A stretch of 51,389 nt of DNA from Candidatus Aphodovivens avistercoris (GCA_018710945.1 DVIW01000016.1:1-51389); one strand, 5' to 3'; shown: positions 38,730-48,338, numbered from the stretch's first letter. The notes: generated by a model not told the origin, from the sequence alone. Numbers and translations: made by a program.

Positions 38730-39587
38730 ATGAAGGTGTTCGTATTCGATGCCGATCGCTGCAACGGCTGCGCCAACTGCCTGATGGCCTGCAAAGACGA
38801 GCATTGCGACAACGATTGGACCCCCTATACGCAGCCGCAGAAGCAGACGGGGCAGAACTGGAACTGGATAGACGAGCGCACCCGCGGCCAGGTGCCCAAG
38901 GTGCGGGTGTCCTACGTGCTACACCTGTGCCGGCACTGCGACGACTGCGCGGTGGTGGCCGCCGCGCCCGAATGCGCCTACCGGCGCGAGGACGGGCTGG
39001 TGGTCATCGATCCGCAGAAGGCCGCCGGCCGACGCGATCTGGTAAAGGCGTGCCCCTTCGGCGCCGTGTCGTGGAACGACGAGCGCAACCTGCCGCAAAA
39101 GTGCACGGGCTGCGCGCACCTGCTGGACGACGGCTGGAGCGTGCCGCGCTGCGTGGAGGTGTGCGGCATGGGCGCCCTGCGCTTCGGCGAGGAAGAGGAT
39201 TTCGCCGCCGAGCTGGCGAAAAGCGAGCAGCCCGTCCCCGTCGCCCTGCCGGGCGCAGAGGGAACCGACCCCGAAGAGGCCGCGAAGCTGCACCCGCGCG
39301 TGCACTACCTCAACCTGCCGAAGCGCTTCCTGGGCGGCGAAGTGGTGGACCTCGACGCCGACGAAGTGGTGATAGGCGCCACGGTGACGCTGGAGAACCG
39401 CGCCACGGGCGAGCTGCGCCACACCCTCACCGACGAGTTCGGCGACTTCTGGTTCAAGCAGATCGAAGCGGCGGACTACACCGTGTACTTCGAGAAGGAA
39501 GGCTACCTTGCCCGCAAGGTGGACGCCTCCACCGTCGAAGAGGACCGCAACATCGGCACCATCGCCCTGTTCGCCGAGCAGGCCTAG
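38730..39587 (+). CDS. Three-cluster Fe-S subunit with C-terminal beta domain (BthL-like)
   Basis: This 285-aa protein has ferredoxin-type Cys at 11, 14, 17 and 21 (CNGCANCLMAC), at 67, 70, 73 and 82 with 108, and at 125, 128, 141 and 145 (CTGCAH...CVEVC). These are enough for three [4Fe-4S] clusters. The C-terminus (about 200-285) is a carboxypeptidase-regulatory/transthyretin-like beta domain (GATVTLENRATGELRHTLTD, then YTVYFEKEGYLARKVDAS). This combination matches the small subunit of pyrogallol transhydroxylase. It passes electrons to the Mo subunit. The start is the ATG at 38730, with GAGGAAGGAG upstream. Confidence 0.87.
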   Translation: MKVFVFDADRCNGCANCLMACKDEHCDNDWTPYTQPQKQTGQNWNWIDERTRGQVPKVRVSYVLHLCRHCDDCAVVAAAPECAYRREDGLVVIDPQKAAGRRDLVKACPFGAVSWNDERNLPQKCTGCAHLLDDGWSVPRCVEVCGMGALRFGEEEDFAAELAKSEQPVPVALPGAEGTDPEEAAKLHPRVHYLNLPKRFLGGEVVDLDADEVVIGATVTLENRATGELRHTLTDEFGDFWFKQIEAADYTVYFEKEGYLARKVDASTVEEDRNIGTIALFAEQA

Positions 39588-39611
39588 CCTCGGCATCGCC
39601 GCAGCTTTCAA

Positions 39612-39650
39612 CGCCCGCCGAAGGAGCGCGTTGCCTCCCTTCGGCGGGCG
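39612..39650. terminator. Perfect 13-bp hairpin between convergent genes
   Basis: CGCCCGCCGAAGG (39612-39624) pairs perfectly with CCTTCGGCGGGCG (39638-39650), with a 13-nt loop. It lies between the Fe-S subunit and HelD stops. There is no U-tract, so it may act as a bidirectional block. Confidence 0.6.
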
Positions 39651-39678
39651 CACGGGCGTCGTCCCCGCCCAGCCAGGC

Positions 39679-41847
39679 CTACCCCCGCTCCGCCAGAAGC
39701 GGCGTCAGCGAGCCGAGTGCCAGCACGCGCACCTCGCGCGTGGCGCGCGAGAGCGACGTGTACAGCCGCCGGCGCGCCAGCGGCTCGTCGGGAAACACCT
39801 TCCCGCTGGCGTCGGGGATGATCACGCGGTCGAACTCCAGCCCCTTCGCCAGCTCCAGCGTGATGAGGATCACGCCCGATGCGGGCAGCGTGTCGCTTCT
39901 GCCCACCAGATGCGGCGCATCCTCGCCCAGAAGCGCCGCCAGCCGGCGGGCCTGGCTCTTCCACGGCGCGACGACCGCCGTCAGGCTCTCCCCGTCCTCG
40001 CGCGCCCGGCGCACCTCGGCGCGCAGGGCGTCCGCCAGCGACTCCTCATTCGGCAGCGTCTCGATGAGCGGCGCGGTCTCCGGACGCTGCACCGACGAGA
40101 TGCGCCCGCGCTCTTCCGGCGACAGCAGGCTGGCGAACAGGTCGGTGATGGCGGGCGCGCTGCGGTAGCTGGTCATCAGCCGGCATTCCTCCACCGGCCC
40201 GCGCAGGCGCTCGAACACGTCGCGCACCTCGGGAAACGATGCCGTGCCCGCCTTGATGGCCTGGTTCGGGTCGCCCAGCAGCATGAAATGCGCGCGGCGG
40301 AAGTAGCGCGCCAGCACGGCCAGCTGCGCGGCGGTGTAGTCCTGCACCTCGTCCACCATCACGTACTTCGCGTAGGGGTTGCCCAGCCCGCACACCGCCA
40401 TCTTCAAGTACAGCCACTCCACCGACGAGAGGCTCTCCGCGCCCAGAAGCCGCATGCCGATGCGGTCGAGCCGCAGCCACTCGTCGTTGTCCACCATGCG
40501 GAAGGCATCCCCGTAGCGGTCCATCACGAACGCCAGCCCCATCTCGCGCGCCTCGCGCTCGTCGGCAGGGTCGTAAGGACCGCTGAACAGGCGCAGCTGC
40601 TCGTCAAGCGAAAGCAACAGGATCTCGTTTTGCACCTCTTCAGTGCCCGCCATGCTCTTCAAGCGGCTCTCCAACCGTTCAGCCAGCTCTTCGCGCACGA
40701 GCGCCACCAGATGCGGGCCGTCAGGTATGCGCTTGAACTTCTCGCGCAGCTGGCGGATCTGCGCCGCCGACACCAGGCGCACCCCGTTGCAGACGAGGTC
40801 CTTGAAGTCATCAGGCTCGAATGACAGGCGCTCGCACGCTTTGTCGATGCGCAGCAGACGCTCAAGCGAGCATTCGGCATCAGCGCCGCCGCGCCCGGCC
40901 GGCAGCAGCCCGTCTGAGAACTCGGTCCAGGTGAGCGTCTGCGGGTTGCGCTCGCCCAGCTCCGGCAGCACGTTGTCGATATAGTGGCGGAACACCGGGT
41001 TGGGCGTGATGAGGAACACCTCGCTGGGATCCAGATCATCGCGGCGCTGGTAAAGCAGGTAGGCGATGCGCTGCAGCAGCACCGAGGTCTTGCCCGACCC
41101 CGCGATGCCGCCCACCAAAAGCACCGGAACGTCCTCGTGACGGATGACCTGGTTTTGCTCTTTCTGGATGGTGGCCGTGATGGCCTTCATCTGCGAGGTG
41201 CGCTGCTGCGACAGCGACGCCAGAAGCAGCGCGTCCTGGATGGCCACCGTCGTGTCGAAGTAGGCGTTCAGCGCGTCCTCGCGGATGTCGAACTGGCGGC
41301 GCAGCTTCAGGTCGGCCGTGATGGTGCGGCCGTTGGCGCGGTAAGAAGTGCGGCCGTTGTCCTGGTTGTAGTACGTCTCGGCCACGGGGCTGCGCCAATC
41401 GACCACAAGGCGCTTGTAGTTGTCGTCAGCCATGCCGGCGTTGCCGATGTAGAGCTCCTTCGGCTCGGCGCCGGGCTTGAACTGCAGCACCACCTTCGCG
41501 AAGTACGGCTGCTTCAGCAGCGTCTGCACGTCGGCGAGCTTGCGGGCGTTCACGTCCTGCGAGATGTTGTACGCCTCGATCACGCGGTTGATGGTGGCCA
41601 GCTCCGCAGCGGTTTCCAGCGCCTCGTCGTCGCCGGCGAAGTTCAGCGCCAGCTCGTCGGCCATGTCCTTCTTGTCCTTGGCCGCTTCGTTGCTGGCGCG
41701 GCTCAGCTTGGCCGCAAGGTCGCGCCTCATCCGGCGCAGCGTCGCATGCACTTCGGACAGGTGCGCCTGCTCCTGCTGGAACACGGGATCGGCGGCATCG
41801 TCCACCACGCCGCCGGTGGATGCGCCGTTCAAAGGATCGTTGCCCAC
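39679..41847 (-). CDS. HelD-like (UvrD/Rep family) DNA helicase
   Basis: This 722-aa SF1 helicase has P-loop GGIAGSGKTSVLLQRIAYLL, motif II VMVDEVQDYTAAQL, and later motifs LGDPNQAIKA, MTSYRSAPAI, LELAKGLEFDRVIIPDA and LYTSLSRATREV. HelD proteins also bind RNA polymerase and remove it from DNA; the N-terminal coiled-coil (HLSEVHATLRRMRRDLAAKL) fits that. The start is a GTG at 41845-41847, with GAGGAGGAACC upstream. Confidence 0.86.
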   Translation of the reverse strand: MGNDPLNGASTGGVVDDAADPVFQQEQAHLSEVHATLRRMRRDLAAKLSRASNEAAKDKKDMADELALNFAGDDEALETAAELATINRVIEAYNISQDVNARKLADVQTLLKQPYFAKVVLQFKPGAEPKELYIGNAGMADDNYKRLVVDWRSPVAETYYNQDNGRTSYRANGRTITADLKLRRQFDIREDALNAYFDTTVAIQDALLLASLSQQRTSQMKAITATIQKEQNQVIRHEDVPVLLVGGIAGSGKTSVLLQRIAYLLYQRRDDLDPSEVFLITPNPVFRHYIDNVLPELGERNPQTLTWTEFSDGLLPAGRGGADAECSLERLLRIDKACERLSFEPDDFKDLVCNGVRLVSAAQIRQLREKFKRIPDGPHLVALVREELAERLESRLKSMAGTEEVQNEILLLSLDEQLRLFSGPYDPADEREAREMGLAFVMDRYGDAFRMVDNDEWLRLDRIGMRLLGAESLSSVEWLYLKMAVCGLGNPYAKYVMVDEVQDYTAAQLAVLARYFRRAHFMLLGDPNQAIKAGTASFPEVRDVFERLRGPVEECRLMTSYRSAPAITDLFASLLSPEERGRISSVQRPETAPLIETLPNEESLADALRAEVRRAREDGESLTAVVAPWKSQARRLAALLGEDAPHLVGRSDTLPASGVILITLELAKGLEFDRVIIPDASGKVFPDEPLARRRLYTSLSRATREVRVLALGSLTPLLAERG

Positions 41848-42185
41848 GGTTCCTCCTCTGCTCGAAACGTGTCACGGTATTGTAGCGCGGAAGGACGCAG
41901 GCGAACGTGTGCTTCCTCTGGAACCGCCTGCGAGAATCCGTGCCGTTTTCCCTGCCGCGCCCCGCCAGGCGACGAAGAGCCTTACAATAGACGGTGCGGA
42001 AGGACGCGAAGCAGCGGCGAAGCCGTCCGAAGCGGAGCGGCGCCGCCCGCCCGTTCGCTGTGCCGCCCGGATACCGCGCATGCGGGACGCTTCGAACACG
42101 CACCGCGTCCCGCACAGAGCCGCGCGACTGAAAGCGGCGCAGCCGTTCCGCACCGCCCGCCCCACCGAGCACGACAAGGATCCCC
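41848..42185. other. Divergent intergenic region HelD / yihA
   Basis: This is 338 bases without a convincing gene. TACAAT occurs on the minus strand (41879-41884) and on the plus strand (41983-41988) as -10 candidates for the two divergent genes. Neither has a good -35. Confidence 0.4.
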
Positions 42186-42770
42186 ATGAACCTGCACACC
42201 GTGAGCTTCGAGCGCTCCTTCGGAACCTCCTCCCAGCTGCCGCCCTCCACGCTGCCCGAGATCGCCTTCGCCGGGCGGTCGAACGTGGGCAAGTCGTCGC
42301 TCATCAACAAGGTGTTCAACCGCAAGGGTCTGGCAAAGGTGTCCCAAACCCCTGGCAAGACGGCCACCATCAACTTCTTCGCCGTCGATGACGCGCGCTT
42401 CGTGGACCTGCCCGGCTACGGCTACGCGAAGGTGGCGAAATCCGAGCTGCACCGCTGGTCGGAGCTCATCGAGGGCTACTTCAACCAGGACCGCGCCTTC
42501 GCGCTGGTGTGCTCGCTCATCGACATCCGCCACGCCGCCTCGGCGCTCGACGAGCGCATGGTGGGCTTCCTCATCGAGCGCGGGCTGCCGTTCGCCATCG
42601 TGCTGACCAAGGCCGACAAGCTCAGCAAGCAGCAGCAGCAGCGTCAGAAGGCCGCGCTGACCAAGCAGCTGAGGTTGCCGAAGGGAACGCCCGTCGTCAT
42701 CACCTCGTCGGCGAAGGGCATCGGCATCGACGAGGTGCGCCGCCTCATCGCGGAGGCTGTGGAAGGGTAG
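42186..42770 (+). CDS. ysxC: GTPase YihA/YsxC (EngB), ribosome assembly
   Basis: This 194-aa Era-like GTPase has G1 GRSNVGKSSLINKVF, G2 KVSQTPGKTATINFF, G3 DLPGYGYAKVAK, G4 TKADK and a G5-like SSAKGIG. The DLPGYGYA motif is diagnostic of YihA/YsxC, which acts in 50S subunit assembly. The start is the ATG at 42186, with AAGGAT upstream. Confidence 0.93.
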   Translation: MNLHTVSFERSFGTSSQLPPSTLPEIAFAGRSNVGKSSLINKVFNRKGLAKVSQTPGKTATINFFAVDDARFVDLPGYGYAKVAKSELHRWSELIEGYFNQDRAFALVCSLIDIRHAASALDERMVGFLIERGLPFAIVLTKADKLSKQQQQRQKAALTKQLRLPKGTPVVITSSAKGIGIDEVRRLIAEAVEG

Positions 42771-42996
42771 CCGCCTCGGAAGCGCCCAGAACCGCCGGCA
42801 CCGCCGCGCAACGGCAAGCCGCCCCTGCGTACCCGCCCCCTGGCCGCCGAGAGGCAGAACCGTAACGCCAGGGCAACAAAACCCGCGCCGACCGATGAGT
42901 CGCACCCGCAGCGCCTACCGGCGCGCTATACTCATGCTTCAGACGACCTTAAAGGGCGCCCACGCCCCGTTCCCGCACATCGCCGCAGGAGAGAGC

Positions 42997-44241
42997 ATGA
43001 CCCACCAACCCGTCCCTGCCGACGGCCCCGCCACCGCCGGGGCTGCGGCCAAACGACGCATCCCGCTGATCGCCAAGGTGTACGGAGTGCTGTGCATTGT
43101 GACCAGCATCGCCGCGCTGGCTCTGAGCGTCCTGATAATCGTCGGCTTCACCTGGGCATTCTTCCGTGGCACGCTGGATCTGAGCATCGACACTTCGGTG
43201 GCGAACCTCATCATCTTCATCGTCGAAACGGCGCTGTCACTCGCCCTGTTCGTGCTGCTGCTGGTGCTGGGCATCAACCTTCTGCGAAACCGCAGGCGCG
43301 GCGCGGCGCAGACGGCCGAGGCCGCGTCGTTCGCCACCACCGGCGTCATCGCCTGCGAGATCATGCTCAACGGCATCAGCGGCTTGAACGTTCCCATCAT
43401 CGTCATCTTGGTGGTATCCATCGTGCTGGCGTCATGGCTTGATCCTTCGCTCACCCAAGAGCGTGAGCTGCAGCGCAAACTGCGCGACATGGAAACGCGC
43501 GAGCAGGCGGAAGAAGGGACGCTGGGGCTGGACGAAACGGGGCGGGGCTACATCACGCTGAACTTCTTCAACCTGTTCTGGATTTTCGTCGTGGCAAGCG
43601 TCATCGGGCTTGTCCTGGAGACGGTCTACCATGTCGTCATCGTCGATCCCGGCCACTACCAAGATCGCGCCGGGCTGCTGTTCGGCCCGTTCTCTCCCAT
43701 CTACGGCGTGGGCGCGGTGCTGATGACCATGGCGCTGAACCGCTTCCACAAGGCACCGCTTGTCGTAGTGTTTTTGGTGAGCGCCGTCATCGGCGGGCTG
43801 TTCGAGTTCGTGGCAAGCTGGTTCTTCCAGTTCGCTTTCGGCTTGGTGGCCTGGGACTACACGGGCTCCACCCTGTTTGGGCTATGTCCCGATCCTGTAG
43901 CCGTCCTGTTCCAGGGACGCACCAGCACGCTGTTCATGTGCATGTGGGGCGTGCTGGGGCTGGCCTGGATCAAGCTGCTTCTGCCCTGGATGCTTCGCCT
44001 GGTGAACCTGATCCCGTGGAATTGGCGCTACACCCTCACGACGATCTGCGCCGTCCTCATGGTGGCAGACTGCATGATGACGCTGCTGTCGTTCGACTGC
44101 TGGTACGAGCGCATGGCCGGCAACCAGCCCGAATCGGCCATGGAGCAGTTCATGGCGCGCAACTTCGACAACGAGTACATGGCCGAGCGCTTCCAGAGCA
44201 TGACCATCAACCCCGACGACGCCACCCGCGCAGGGCGGTAG
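42997..44241 (+). CDS. Multi-pass membrane protein, putative ABC-transporter type IV (PF06541-like)
   Basis: This 414-aa protein has about 8-9 TM segments. Its second half (FNLFWIFVVASVIGLVLETV, then YHVVIVDPGHYQDRAGLLFG, PFSPIYGVGAVLMTM, and GLFEFVASWFFQFAFGLVAW followed by DYTG) matches the 'putative ABC-transporter type IV' family, whose role is unknown. The N-terminal half adds three or four more TMs. The start is the ATG at 42997, with AGGAGAG upstream; upstream in-frame starts lack a site. Confidence 0.75.
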   Translation: MTHQPVPADGPATAGAAAKRRIPLIAKVYGVLCIVTSIAALALSVLIIVGFTWAFFRGTLDLSIDTSVANLIIFIVETALSLALFVLLLVLGINLLRNRRRGAAQTAEAASFATTGVIACEIMLNGISGLNVPIIVILVVSIVLASWLDPSLTQERELQRKLRDMETREQAEEGTLGLDETGRGYITLNFFNLFWIFVVASVIGLVLETVYHVVIVDPGHYQDRAGLLFGPFSPIYGVGAVLMTMALNRFHKAPLVVVFLVSAVIGGLFEFVASWFFQFAFGLVAWDYTGSTLFGLCPDPVAVLFQGRTSTLFMCMWGVLGLAWIKLLLPWMLRLVNLIPWNWRYTLTTICAVLMVADCMMTLLSFDCWYERMAGNQPESAMEQFMARNFDNEYMAERFQSMTINPDDATRAGR

Positions 44242-44345
44242 ACCGTCCGCTGCCCAAAACGCGGCGAAGCCGGCGGCGGACCGCCCGCCATCCCAAACGC
44301 AGCGGAATCGCTGTCAGCCCGCCCTTCTCCGTCCCAAACGCAACG

Positions 44346-44374
44346 GCGCCCGGAGCGCAGTGCGCGCCGGGCGC
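44346..44374. terminator. Hairpin between convergent genes
   Basis: GCGCCCGG (44346-44353) pairs with CCGGGCGC (44367-44374), with a 13-nt loop. It lies between the membrane-protein and rnhA stops. TTGCGTTT follows on the minus strand. Confidence 0.45.
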
Positions 44375-44407
44375 TGAAAAGCAGTCGAAAAGCCAGGTGC
44401 GCCACGC

Positions 44408-44887
44408 CTACCCGCGGAACCCCGCATCCTCCGCGAGGGCGCTGCCGTCGGCGGCCGCGGTGGCCAGCTGGTCGCAGCGCTCGTTCTCGGGATGCCCGGC
44501 GTGCCCCTTCACCCACACGAACGTCACCTGGTGCGGCTCCTTCGCCGCCAGCAGGCGCTTCCACAGATCGGGGTTCTTCACCGGCTCCTTCTTCGCGTTC
44601 TTCCACCCGCGGCGCAGCCAGCCGTCCACCCAGTGCTGGTTGAACGCGTTCACCACGTACTGCGAATCGGAGTACAGCGTGATGTCGCAGGGGCTCTTCA
44701 GCGCCTCCAGCGCCGCGATGACGCCGAGAAGCTCCATGCGGTTGTTCGTCGTGCAGCGGAACCCCTGCGAGAGCTCCTTCTCGTGCACGCGCCCGTTGCG
44801 GTCGACGAACCGCAGGATGGAGCCGTAGCCGCCCGGCCCCGGGTTGCCCCGGCTCGACCCGTCCGTGTAGATGTCCACATGCAGCAT
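44408..44887 (-). CDS. rnhA: Ribonuclease HI
   Basis: This 159-aa protein has the RNase HI catalytic residues: D in [20 protein letters not shown] in [15 protein letters not shown] in [14 protein letters not shown], and D in [15 protein letters not shown]. It removes RNA from RNA-DNA hybrids. I chose the ATG at 44885-44887 because it gives the family's usual N-terminus and length (about 155 aa). No clear ribosome site is visible there, and in-frame starts at 44911 (ATG) and 44923 (TTG) cannot be excluded. Confidence 0.9.
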   Translation of the reverse strand: MLHVDIYTDGSSRGNPGPGGYGSILRFVDRNGRVHEKELSQGFRCTTNNRMELLGVIAALEALKSPCDITLYSDSQYVVNAFNQHWVDGWLRRGWKNAKKEPVKNPDLWKRLLAAKEPHQVTFVWVKGHAGHPENERCDQLATAAADGSALAEDAGFRG

Positions 44888-45025
44888 GGCGGCGCTGAAC
44901 CGTCCCTTCATGAAATCGAGCAAAAACGAAAAACGGGGGAATCGCCCCGCCGCGAAACGGAGGCGGAAGAAAGCGCCCCGCAGCAGAAAGCGGCGCCGGG
45001 GTCCGCGCCCCGGCGCCGCCGCATC

Positions 45026-47137
45026 CTATAGCTGGCTGGGGTGCTTCTTGAAGAAGTCGAAGCGTGGCGGCAGCTCGCGCACCGGGTGCGACCCGGCGTC
45101 GATCTCGCCGGCCGAACACAGCTCGCCCATGTCCTCGAAGTCGTAGTTCCAGCTGAAGAAGTCCTCCGGCGCGAAGTCCAGGTAGTCGCAGATCAGCTCG
45201 CAGCCCGCAGGCACCACCGGGTGCATCAGCAGGCAGGCGACGCGCAGCAGGTAGAACGAGTCCAAAAGCACCTGGCGGCGCGCCGCAGCGTCGTCGTCGT
45301 TCGTGGCGGCGCGGATGCCGTCGGTCCAGCGCTTGTTCGCCCAGCGGATGAACTCGTCCATCTGCGACATGATGGCGTGCAGCTCCACGCGGTGCATCGT
45401 GAAGTCGTAGGTGCGCATGGTGTCGTGCACCTTCTCCACGGCCTCAGGCGACGGCGCGCCCAGCGGCATGCGCCCGCCGAAGTTCTTCTGCGCCTCGTAG
45501 AAGCAGCTGCGGGCCAGGCGGTTGAACACGTTGGTCAGCAGCGCGCCCTCCTTCAGCACCGGATCGGCCACACGCGGGTCGGCCTTCTCTTCCTCGGTGG
45601 CCAGAAACGGCTTGGGCTTGAACCCGACGGACTTCTGGTCCAGGCCCAACGCCAAGAAGTGCGCGCGCAGCTGCTCGACGGTGTAGTGCTCCAGCAGCTC
45701 GTCGGCGGTGGGCGGCTTCACCGCGCCCGACGACGACGCCTTCTTGTTCCCGAACAGGATGTGGTGGTTGGCCACCAGCCGCGTCTGGCGCAGCGGCTCG
45801 TCGGTGGGCTGGCCGGACAGCAGGTCGCGCTTGCTCAGCGCCTCCCACATGGCCGTTTGCGCCACGCCGTAGAAGTAGAGGTTGTCCTGGCCGATGAACT
45901 GGAACACCTGCGCGTCCGGCGCGCACCACCAGTCGCGCCAGCTGCCGCGCGGCAGCCCCAGCGCGTCGTTGGCGGCCATCGTGAACGAGATGGGCGCCCA
46001 CAAGCTCTCCGGCCAGCACCACACCGTCAGGCCCTCGAGCCCGTCGATGACCGGGGCCTCCACGCCCCATTCGATGTTGCCCGTGATGCGGAACGGCACG
46101 AGCGCCTTGCCGGTGCGGAAGCGGATGCCCGCCGCCTCCAGCACGCCGCGAGCCTCATCGCGCTCGTCGATGGAGGCGAACCCCACCTCGAAGCTCTGCT
46201 TGCCCTTCTCGGCCTCGCGCAGCGTGTGCGCCGGCAGCTTTTCCGCCACGGCGTCGAACTGCTCGCGCAGGTCGTTCTTCACGTACATCACCGGCGCGCC
46301 GAGGAATTCCTCGATCACCTGCGGCACGATGGCGCGCACCTCCGGGTCGGCCCGCAGCTCGTCCACGTAGCCGCGCAGGAAGTCGCGGTAGGCGGGCAGG
46401 TCGAAGTACCAGTTCTCCACCGGGCGCATTTCCGGCACGGTGCCGGTGAGGGTGGACTTCGGCGCGATGAGGTCCTCCGGGGCGTAGCTGTGCCCCAAAT
46501 CGCACTCGTCGGCGTAGCCGTGCTCGGACTTGCAGCCCTGCACGGGGCAGTGGCCCACCACCTGGCGGCCGTTCAAAAACGTGTTCGCCTGCACGTCGAA
46601 GAACTGCAGCGTCGAGCGGCGCTGCAGCACGCCAGCCTCGTGCAGCTCGGTGATGAAGCGCTCGCTGATGTGGCGGTGCACCTCGCCCGCATGGCCCAAA
46701 CCCGAGCCCTCGTAGATGGACAGGCTGATGCCGTAGGCGTCCAGCGTCGCCTTCTGCGCGTCGTGGTTGCGCTTCACGTACTCGGCGATGCTGCCGTCGA
46801 ACTCCCCGGCCTCCACCAGCTTGCGGTAGCCCTCGTTGATGGGCGAGCCGAAGCAGTCGGTGCCCGACACGAAGCGCACGTTGCCGGCGCCGATGCGGTC
46901 GCGCAAGAAGCGCGCGAAGCAGTCGGCCGGCACGAACACGCCGGCGATGTGCCCGAAGTGCAGCGCCTTGTTGCCGTAGGGCATGCCGGCCGTCACCACG
47001 GCGCGGCGGGGCCAGCGCACCTCACGGGTGCTCTCGCGGCGCTCGAACGCGGCCCGCCAGCGCTCGGCACGCTCGGCGGCCGCAGCGTCCTCTTCGGCTG
47101 CGCCGGCCTCTTCCAGCGCGATGTCCCTATCGTTCAA
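45026..47137 (-). CDS. metG: Divergent methionyl-tRNA synthetase-like class I aminoacyl-tRNA synthetase
   Basis: This 703-aa class I synthetase has the HIGH-type motif HFGH (60-63) in VTAGMPYGNKALHFGHIAG, which is MetRS-like. It has FVSGTDCFGSPI (89-100), a Cys-rich knuckle (C197, C202, C212), and QFIGQDNLYFYG (413-424). The KMSKS region reads FGNKKASSSG (462-471), so the second Lys of KMSKS is replaced. About 65 extra residues (roughly 282-346) are inserted before the domain that reads NIEWGVEAP. The start is a TTG at 47135-47137 that overlaps the sppA stop; GAGGGGGAGA lies upstream. MetG is the best family, but a paralogue with altered function is possible. Confidence 0.75.
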   Translation of the reverse strand: MNDRDIALEEAGAAEEDAAAAERAERWRAAFERRESTREVRWPRRAVVTAGMPYGNKALHFGHIAGVFVPADCFARFLRDRIGAGNVRFVSGTDCFGSPINEGYRKLVEAGEFDGSIAEYVKRNHDAQKATLDAYGISLSIYEGSGLGHAGEVHRHISERFITELHEAGVLQRRSTLQFFDVQANTFLNGRQVVGHCPVQGCKSEHGYADECDLGHSYAPEDLIAPKSTLTGTVPEMRPVENWYFDLPAYRDFLRGYVDELRADPEVRAIVPQVIEEFLGAPVMYVKNDLREQFDAVAEKLPAHTLREAEKGKQSFEVGFASIDERDEARGVLEAAGIRFRTGKALVPFRITGNIEWGVEAPVIDGLEGLTVWCWPESLWAPISFTMAANDALGLPRGSWRDWWCAPDAQVFQFIGQDNLYFYGVAQTAMWEALSKRDLLSGQPTDEPLRQTRLVANHHILFGNKKASSSGAVKPPTADELLEHYTVEQLRAHFLALGLDQKSVGFKPKPFLATEEEKADPRVADPVLKEGALLTNVFNRLARSCFYEAQKNFGGRMPLGAPSPEAVEKVHDTMRTYDFTMHRVELHAIMSQMDEFIRWANKRWTDGIRAATNDDDAAARRQVLLDSFYLLRVACLLMHPVVPAGCELICDYLDFAPEDFFSWNYDFEDMGELCSAGEIDAGSHPVRELPPRFDFFKKHPSQL

Positions 47138-48338
47138 GGAGCGTCTCCCCCTCCCGTTCGTCGGCAGCCCCCGACGCGGCGGCGGAGCCGTCGGTTGCGG
47201 AGAGCATGCCCAGAAGCTCGTACAGATCGTCGGTCTCAGGGTCGAGCGAGACCACCTCGTAGTCGGACAGGCCGGCCAGCTGAGCGGCCTTGGCGATGGC
47301 GTCCTCTTTCAGCCCGATCTCGTCGGCCAGGCCGTTTTCCACCGCGTCCATGCCGGTGAACGTGAGGCCGGTGGCCAGCGCGCGCACCTCGTCGGTGGTC
47401 ATGCCGCGCCCCTCGGCCACGTTCTGGATGAACGTCTCGTTGATGTCGTCCACCATCTGCTGGTAGTAGGCCCGCTCCTCGTCGGTGAGCGGGCGCGTGC
47501 CGTAGCTGGAGTCCTTGCTGTCCGAGCTGGTGATGTTCTCGATGTTGATGCCCAGCTTGTCCATCAGCTCGGAGGTGTCGGTTATCTGCATCGCCGTGCC
47601 GATGGCGCCGATGGCGGTGGTCTTGGCGGTGAAGATGTAGTCGGCCTGCGACGAGATCTCGTAGGCGGCGCTGGCGTTCATGGACGCGCTCGACACCACC
47701 ACGGGCTTGCTGAACTCCTTCAGGTACGCGGCCATCTCCTCGCCCGCCGTGGCGGTGCCACCGCCGGAATCGACGCGCAGCACGAGCGCCTTGACGTGCG
47801 GGTTCGTCTCGGCCTCGTCCAGCACCGCCTTCAGCCCCTCGGGGCTTGCGGTGGTGCCGTCGTACTGGATGGTGCCGCTGATGGTGACCACCGCCACCGC
47901 GTCGCCGGTGAGCAGGTCGGCCTCGGAAACGGAGCTCGACGAGAAGCCCATCGACGCCGAGAGGACCTGGTTGCACGAATGCATGCCCATGGCGCACAGC
48001 GCGAACAGCAAGACCACCGCCACCAGGGCCACGATCCACGCGCGGCTCTTCTTCTGCGGCGGCGCGGCCACGACGGGCGCCTGCGGCGAGCCGTAGCCAT
48101 AGCCGTAACCGTAGCCGGGGGCCGTGCCGCCGGGTGCGGCGTACCCGCCCGCAGGCGGCACGGGCGCACCCGCAGCGGGCGCCTGCTGCGCCTGCCCGCG
48201 CCACCCGGCCGGAGCCGGCGGCGTGGTCGGGAAGCCGGCGGGCTGCCCGCCGGGGCTTTGCGGCTGCGCAGGCTGCGGCCCGCTGCCCGCACCAGGCTGC
48301 TGGCCGGGCTGCTGCCAGTCGTTGTTCTGCTGCGACAC
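47127..48338 (-). CDS. sppA: Signal peptide peptidase SppA
   Basis: This 403-aa protein starts with a long Gln/Pro/Gly-rich cytoplasmic tail including GYGYGYGYG (76-83). One TM (AWIVALVAVVLLFALCAMGM) follows, then the S49 peptidase domain. The catalytic pair is probably Ser223 (SMNASAAYEI) and Lys275 (SSDSKDSSYGTR). LVLRVDSGGGTATAGEEM is the substrate-groove strand. It degrades leftover signal peptides. The start is a GTG at 48336-48338, with GAGGAGGAGCC upstream. Its end overlaps metG by 11 bp. Confidence 0.88.
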   Translation of the reverse strand: MSQQNNDWQQPGQQPGAGSGPQPAQPQSPGGQPAGFPTTPPAPAGWRGQAQQAPAAGAPVPPAGGYAAPGGTAPGYGYGYGYGSPQAPVVAAPPQKKSRAWIVALVAVVLLFALCAMGMHSCNQVLSASMGFSSSSVSEADLLTGDAVAVVTISGTIQYDGTTASPEGLKAVLDEAETNPHVKALVLRVDSGGGTATAGEEMAAYLKEFSKPVVVSSASMNASAAYEISSQADYIFTAKTTAIGAIGTAMQITDTSELMDKLGINIENITSSDSKDSSYGTRPLTDEERAYYQQMVDDINETFIQNVAEGRGMTTDEVRALATGLTFTGMDAVENGLADEIGLKEDAIAKAAQLAGLSDYEVVSLDPETDDLYELLGMLSATDGSAAASGAADEREGETLLER

